64,000 nt of DNA, from assembly GCA_028865235.1 (NCBI GenBank), contig CP114561.1:3864001-3928000 (forward strand), in the 5' to 3' direction. The first letter of the stretch is position 1. Each line of letters begins with the position of its first letter. This DNA is from Candidatus Manganitrophus sp. Its GTDB lineage: Bacteria; Nitrospirota; Nitrospiria; SBBL01; Manganitrophaceae. The position numbers and the translations under genes are program-made. Of this stretch, positions 59,661 to 64,000 are shown in pieces. The notes below the pieces were generated by a model that worked only from the letters and a program-made list of their open reading frames with translations, was not told where the DNA came from and searched no databases.

Positions 59661-61490
59661 ATGTGCGGCATCATCGGTTATATCGGAGAGAAAAACGTCG
59701 TGTCGATTTTGGTCGACGGGCTTCGGCGGTTGGAGTATCGGGGGTATGATTCGGCCGGGATCGCCTACTTCTCGGACGGGGCGTTGGAGGTGAAGCGATC
59801 GGTCGGAAAGCTCGCCGCGCTCGAATCGACCCTCTCGCGCATCCCGCCGAAGGGCTATTTAGGAATCGGCCATACCCGGTGGGCGACCCACGGAAAGCCC
59901 TCCGAAGCGAATGCCCATCCGCACCGGGCCGGTTCCTTGGTCGTGGTTCACAACGGAATTATCGAGAACTATCTTTCTTTGAAAAAAAGCCTCCAGGCCG
60001 AAGGAAGGGTCTTCACCTCCGATACCGATACCGAGGTGATCGTCCAGCTCGTCGATCATCTTTATCAAAAAGGGATGCCGCTCGAGCAGGCGGTCCGGAG
60101 CGCCATTGAAAAGATGGTCGGAAGTTATGCGATCTGTCTGATCTCGGAGAAAGAGCCGGAGAAGCTGATCGTCTTCCGTTCGGGCTGTCCGCTGGTGATC
60201 GGGGTGGGGGACAAAGAGTTTTTCGTCGCCTCCGATATCCCTGCTTTTTTGAGCCACACGCGCGAGGTGATCTTCTTGGAAGATGGGGAGCTGGCTGTCC
60301 TTTCCCGGAACGGCGCGGAGATCTCCGACCTCAAGGGAGCGCTCCTCTCAAAGAAGAGCCAGCATATCTCATGGGACCCGGTGATGGCCGAAAAGGGGGG
60401 CTATCGCCACTTCATGCAGAAAGAAATTCACGAGCAGCCGCGGGCGATCGTCGATACCATCCGCGGCCGCGTGGCGCAGGAGGCGGGGGAGGTTTACCTC
60501 GACGAGATCGGCTGGTCGCAGGGCGATCTTCAAAAGTTCCAGCGGGCGATCCTCATCGGATGCGGCACCTCCTGGCATGCCGCCCTGGTCGGAAAATTTC
60601 TGATCGAATCGCTCTCCCATCTTCCGGTCGAGGTCGATATCGCCTCGGAGTTCCGTTATCGAAATCCGCGGCTCTCTTCCAACGATCTCCTCGTCGCCAT
60701 TTCGCAGTCGGGAGAGACGGCCGACACCCTGGCGGCGCTCAAGGAGGCGAAATCCAAAAAGGCCCGGACCCTCTCGATCTGCAACGTGGTCGGCAGCAGC
60801 ATCAGCCGGGAGGCGGAGACCGTTTTCTACACCCATGCCGGTCCGGAAATTTCGGTCGCCTCGACGAAAGCCTTCACCACCCAATTGACCGCATTGACCC
60901 TTTTGGCGATTTATCTCGGTCGAAAGCGGGGGATCCTTCCTGAAGAAGAAGGAAAGCGGCTGATCCATGCTATGGTCCATCTTCCGAAGTTAATCGAAGA
61001 TCTCCTCCGGCACGAAGAGCGGATCGCGGCGATCGCGAAGCACTTTTTCCGGCACCGGGATTTTCTCTATCTGGGGCGGGGAATCCAGTACCCGGTCGCC
61101 TTGGAGGGGGCGCTCAAGCTGAAGGAGATTTCCTATATCCATGCGGAAGGCTACCCGGCGGGTGAAATGAAACATGGGCCGATCGCTCTGATCGACGAGA
61201 ACATGCCGGTGGTCATTCTGGCGCCGAAGGACGATGTTTACGATAAGATCGTCAACAACGTGATGGAGGTGAAGGCGCGCGGCGGGATCATCATCGCTTT
61301 TGCGGAAGAAGGGGACAGCGAAATTGCCTCCCTGGCCGATGAGGTTTTCTATGTCCCGAAGATTCATCCCCACGTCAGCCCGATTTTGATGACGATCCCG
61401 CTCCAGTTGCTGGCATATCATATCGCCGTGCTGCGGGGGAGCGATGTCGACCAGCCAAGGAATCTGGCAAAAAGCGTCACGGTGGAGTAA
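59661..61490 (+). CDS. glmS: Glutamine-fructose-6-phosphate aminotransferase
   Basis: 609 aa, intact. The N-terminal Cys2 nucleophile in CGIIGYIGEKNVVSI, RRLEYRGYDSAGIAYF, GHTRWATHGKPSEANAHPH and the two SIS domains (GCGTSWHAALVGKFLIES; ISQSGETADTLAALKEAKSK; ASTKAFTTQLTALTLLA) are all present, as is the C-terminal DQPRNLAKSVTVE. It converts fructose-6-phosphate and glutamine to glucosamine-6-phosphate, feeding the GlmM and GlmU steps. It forms an operon with glmU and probably uvrD/pcrA and gatC. Confidence 0.95.
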   Translation: MCGIIGYIGEKNVVSILVDGLRRLEYRGYDSAGIAYFSDGALEVKRSVGKLAALESTLSRIPPKGYLGIGHTRWATHGKPSEANAHPHRAGSLVVVHNGIIENYLSLKKSLQAEGRVFTSDTDTEVIVQLVDHLYQKGMPLEQAVRSAIEKMVGSYAICLISEKEPEKLIVFRSGCPLVIGVGDKEFFVASDIPAFLSHTREVIFLEDGELAVLSRNGAEISDLKGALLSKKSQHISWDPVMAEKGGYRHFMQKEIHEQPRAIVDTIRGRVAQEAGEVYLDEIGWSQGDLQKFQRAILIGCGTSWHAALVGKFLIESLSHLPVEVDIASEFRYRNPRLSSNDLLVAISQSGETADTLAALKEAKSKKARTLSICNVVGSSISREAETVFYTHAGPEISVASTKAFTTQLTALTLLAIYLGRKRGILPEEEGKRLIHAMVHLPKLIEDLLRHEERIAAIAKHFFRHRDFLYLGRGIQYPVALEGALKLKEISYIHAEGYPAGEMKHGPIALIDENMPVVILAPKDDVYDKIVNNVMEVKARGGIIIAFAEEGDSEIASLADEVFYVPKIHPHVSPILMTIPLQLLAYHIAVLRGSDVDQPRNLAKSVTVE

Positions 61491-61500
61491 TATCCGGTAG

Positions 61501-61521
61501 GGGCGAACTTTGTGTTCGCCC
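61501..61521. repeat. GGGCGAAC/GTTCGCCC hairpin between glmS and uvrD
   Basis: A perfect 8-bp stem with a TTTGT loop. The GTAGGGGCGAAC context is a common intergenic palindrome in several phyla (from memory). No T-run, so read-through into the helicase gene is expected. Confidence 0.55.
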
Positions 61522-61551
61522 GTTGAGAGCGAAAGACGAAAGGATTTTCGA

Positions 61552-63817
61552 TTGACTGATCTTCTCAGCGGTTTGAATCCCCAGCAGCGCGAAGCGGTCC
61601 GGCATACGGAGGGGCCGCTTCTTATTTTGGCCGGCGCCGGAAGCGGCAAGACCCGCGTGATCACCCACCGAATCGCCTATCTGGTCGAGCAGTGCGGCGT
61701 TTCCCCCGCTTCGATTCTCGGGGTGACCTTCACCAACAAGGCCTCCGAAGAGATGCGGGAGCGGATCGCGCAGCTGGTTTCGCCTGAGAAATGCCGGCGG
61801 CTGACGATTTCGACCTTCCATGCGGCTTGCCTCAAATTCCTGCGGCGCAACATCCATCTGCTCGGCTACAAGAATGACTTTCTGATCTACGACGCCGCCG
61901 ATCAGCTCGCCTTGGTGAAGGGGTGCACCGAGGCGCTGGCGGTCAATGAAGATCTCTATCCGCCGCGCACGTTCCTGACCCGGATCAGCCAGCTGAAGCA
62001 CCAGCTGATGAGCCCCGCCGAATTTGCGGAGAAGGGGGCCGACTACGGCCTCGACGACAAGCTCAAGAAGGTCTATGCCCTCTACCAGGAACGGTTGATC
62101 GCCGCGCAGGGGCTCGATTTCGACGACCTGCTCGGGGTGACGATCCGGCTGTTTGAATCGGTCCCGGAGGTCTGCCGGCGCTATCGAGAACAATACGAAT
62201 ATATTCTGGTCGACGAGTATCAAGACACCAACCCGGCCCAGTATCGATTGATTCGGCTCCTCACCTCGGAGCGGCGGAATCTCTGCGTCGTCGGCGACGA
62301 CGATCAGTCGATCTATGCGTTTCGCGGGGCCGACGTCGGGAACATTCTCAGCTTCGAGCGCGACTTTCCCGACACGAAGGTGGTGATCCTCAACCAGAAT
62401 TACCGGTCGACCCGGACGATCCTTGCGGCGGCCTCCGCGGTGATCGAAAACAACACCAAGCGGAAATCGAAACAGCTCTTCACCGAGAACCCGACGGGGG
62501 AGCCGATCCTCTGGTCCCAGGTCGAAAGCGAGGAGGAAGAAGCGGGCTTCGTTCGCGACACGATCCGGGGGCTGGTCGACCGGGAAGGGCGGACCCTCTC
62601 CGACTTCTGCATCCTCTATCGGACGAACGCCCAGTCGCGCGTGATGGAGGAGGCCCTTCGCAACGCCGGGATTCCTTACTTCATCTTCGGCGGCCTTCGA
62701 TTTTATGAGCGGAAAGAGATCAAGGACCTCATCGCCTACCTTCGGCTGACCGTCTATCCGGAAGATGCCCTCAGCTTGCGGCGGGTGATCAATCTCCCCC
62801 AACGGGGGGTCGGGACGACCTCGCTCGACCGGCTCGCGACCTATGCGGAGACACACGCCCTCTCGTTGTACGATGCCATCGGTCGGATTGTCTCGGGGAG
62901 CGACGCGATGCTTCCCGATCAAATCGAACTGACCGGCGGGGCGAGACGGGGCCTCTCGGCTTTTTTATCAGTTTATCGAGGCGATCCGAATCGTCTCAGA
63001 GAGCCAACCGTTATCGCAGGTCGTCCGTTATCTCATCGAAGAGCTTCATTATCTCGATTATCTGAAGAAGGAATTTACGACGGAGGCCGAAGGGCGGATC
63101 GAGAACGTGATGGAGTTCATCGACGCGGCCGATCAGTTCCATCCGATCGTCGACGAGGAGGAGCTTTCCGGCGTGGCCGAAACCGAGCGTCCCACCGACC
63201 TGAAGGCTTTTCTCGACCAGATCGCATTGGTCTCGAATGGGGATGAAAGGGACGCGAGCGGCGGCGGGGTGACGCTGATGACGCTGCACTCGGCGAAGGG
63301 ACTCGAATTTCCGGTGGTCTTCCTGATCGGGATGGAGGAGGGGCTCTTTCCCCACTCGCGGTCGCTTACCGATCTTCGGGAGATGGAAGAAGAGCGGCGA
63401 CTCTGCTATGTTGGAATGACCCGTGCGATGGAGCGGCTCTACCTCGTCAGCGCCGCGCATCGGCGGCTCTACGGCAGCTCTCAGTGGAACGCGCCGTCCC
63501 GATTTATTCAAGAGCTGCCGAAGGAGGGGATCACGATTGTGAGCCGCCGGCCGGCCTTCCGTCCGGAGGCGGACGGCCGCCGCGCGCAGAGCTGGCGGGT
63601 CAAGAAAGAGTCGGACGATCCGGTGTATAACGATATCCAGGAGAGCGAGGCGGGGCTCTTCCCGGTCGGCGCGATGGTCCGCCATCCGCTCTTCGGAATT
63701 GGCCGTGTCCAGCGGTGCGAGGGGGAGGGTGAGGGGGCAAAAGTCACCGTCGCCTTCTCCTCGGCCGGGACGAAGAAATTGGCATTGAAATATGCTAGAC
63801 TGGAAAAATGTTTGTAA
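61552..63817 (+). CDS. pcrA: UvrD/PcrA-type 3'-5' DNA helicase, one frameshift
   Basis: About 755 aa from TTG 61552 (AAAGGA upstream). Motif I LILAGAGSGKTRVITHRIAY, Ia VTFTNKASEEM, II YILVDEYQDTNPAQY, III DDQSIYAFRGADV, IV NYRSTRTIL and V TLMTLHSAKGLEFPVVFLIG are followed by VI RLCYVGMTRAMERLYLV. One extra T in the T6 run at 62961-62966 breaks the chain after SAF; with five T it continues YQFIEAIRIVSES. The C-terminal GAMVRHPLFGIGRVQ is the PcrA Tudor-like tail that contacts RNA polymerase. Roles: repair and removal of RecA filaments. Confidence 0.92.
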
Positions 63818-63846
63818 AAATCAGCGGGTGATCGGGGGAAAATAAG

Positions 63847-64000
63847 GTGAAAATCAGTCGGGAAGAGGTGTTGCACGTCGCGAAGCTGGCGCGGCTGGAG
63901 CTGTCGTCCGAAGAGATCGAGCGGCTGACCGATCAGCTCAGCAACATCCTCACCTATGTTGAGAAACTCAATCAGCTCGACACAAAACAGGTCGAGCCGA
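63847..64000 (+). CDS. gatC: Glu-tRNA(Gln)/Asp-tRNA(Asn) amidotransferase subunit C (partial)
   Basis: GTG 63847 opens a frame that reads KISREEVLHVAKLARLELSS, EEIERLTDQLSNIL and YVEKLNQLDTKQVEP before the right edge. This is the N-terminal half of GatC, which holds GatA and GatB together in the enzyme that converts Glu-tRNA(Gln) to Gln-tRNA(Gln). It starts 29 nt after the helicase gene. Confidence 0.9.
   Translation, partial: MKISREEVLHVAKLARLELSSEEIERLTDQLSNILTYVEKLNQLDTKQVEP

Noticed and set aside
61477-62922. 481-codon minus-strand frame opposite the helicase gene
   Set aside because: The composition (Arg/Asp/Pro/Val-rich) is typical of an antisense shadow; the plus strand carries all helicase motifs.
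1-64000. tRNA or rRNA genes
   Set aside because: I found no cloverleaf with a T-loop GTTCGA/CCA pattern and no rRNA-like sequence; the GTTCGAT at 47404-47411 is part of the attC-like site.

Overview
This window looks like part of the chromosome, or a long metagenomic contig, of a Gram-negative bacterium. It has outer-membrane-type and lipoprotein genes, an exopolysaccharide locus of the PEP-CTERM/exosortase type, the PrsK/PrsR two-component pair and class I cyclic-di-GMP riboswitches. That mix, with a background that looks GC-rich (not computed), fits Nitrospirota or a deltaproteobacterial lineage. This placement is an inference and is not secure.

Layout. (1) 1-6234, plus strand and visibly AT-richer than the rest: the distal end of an exopolysaccharide locus (three GT4 glycosyltransferases, polysaccharide deacetylase, CapA-like phosphoesterase, CapK/PaaK-like adenylating enzyme). 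(2) 6544-10702, minus strand: two secreted proteins (a possible ConA-like protein and a 7x fibronectin-III protein), each behind its own class I c-di-GMP riboswitch with an intrinsic terminator. (3) 10864-16109, plus strand: prsK-prsR, then two paralogous PEP-CTERM proteins behind a near-perfect sigma-54 promoter. (4) 16285-20570: rlmI-like methyltransferase, a G-rich/C-rich inverted array, citrate synthase, a histone-H1-like tail fused to an EF-Tu domain-II-like barrel, a TPR protein and a GYD protein. (5) 20581-28758, minus: family 5 uracil-DNA glycosylase, treZ, a methyltransferase, a response regulator, an FHA protein next to a Ser/Thr kinase, and tatD. (6) 28870-36616: BON lipoprotein, FAD oxidoreductase, blue-copper protein and many small enzymes (cupin, ABM, VOC, SnoaL, AHSA1), ending in a translationally coupled MoaD-like/BNR-propeller pair. 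(7) 37206-41089: a giant HAF/PKD protein. (8) 41.7-49.3 kb, all minus: small accessory genes, including AbiGi-like, PIN-domain and HsdR_N-like genes. Their spacers carry integron attC-like boundaries and REP-like palindromes. (9) 49.6-64 kb: a conserved core, metG-holB-tmk (minus), a YheT-like hydrolase, a porin, an amidohydrolase, then glmU-glmS-uvrD/pcrA-gatC (plus).

About 18 genes are interrupted by one-base indels, mostly in G, C or T runs. Correcting a single base restores a continuous family-like protein in nearly every case. I therefore treat these as probable sequencing/assembly errors and annotate the rejoined genes. Coordinates span the whole rejoined gene.

The most interesting points are the paired c-di-GMP riboswitches beside the PrsKR/sigma-54 PEP-CTERM regulon, the histone-like/EF-Tu-like fusion, the gene-cassette-like array without a visible integrase, the three-domain higher-order repeat in the PKD protein, and the coupled ubiquitin-like/propeller pair.
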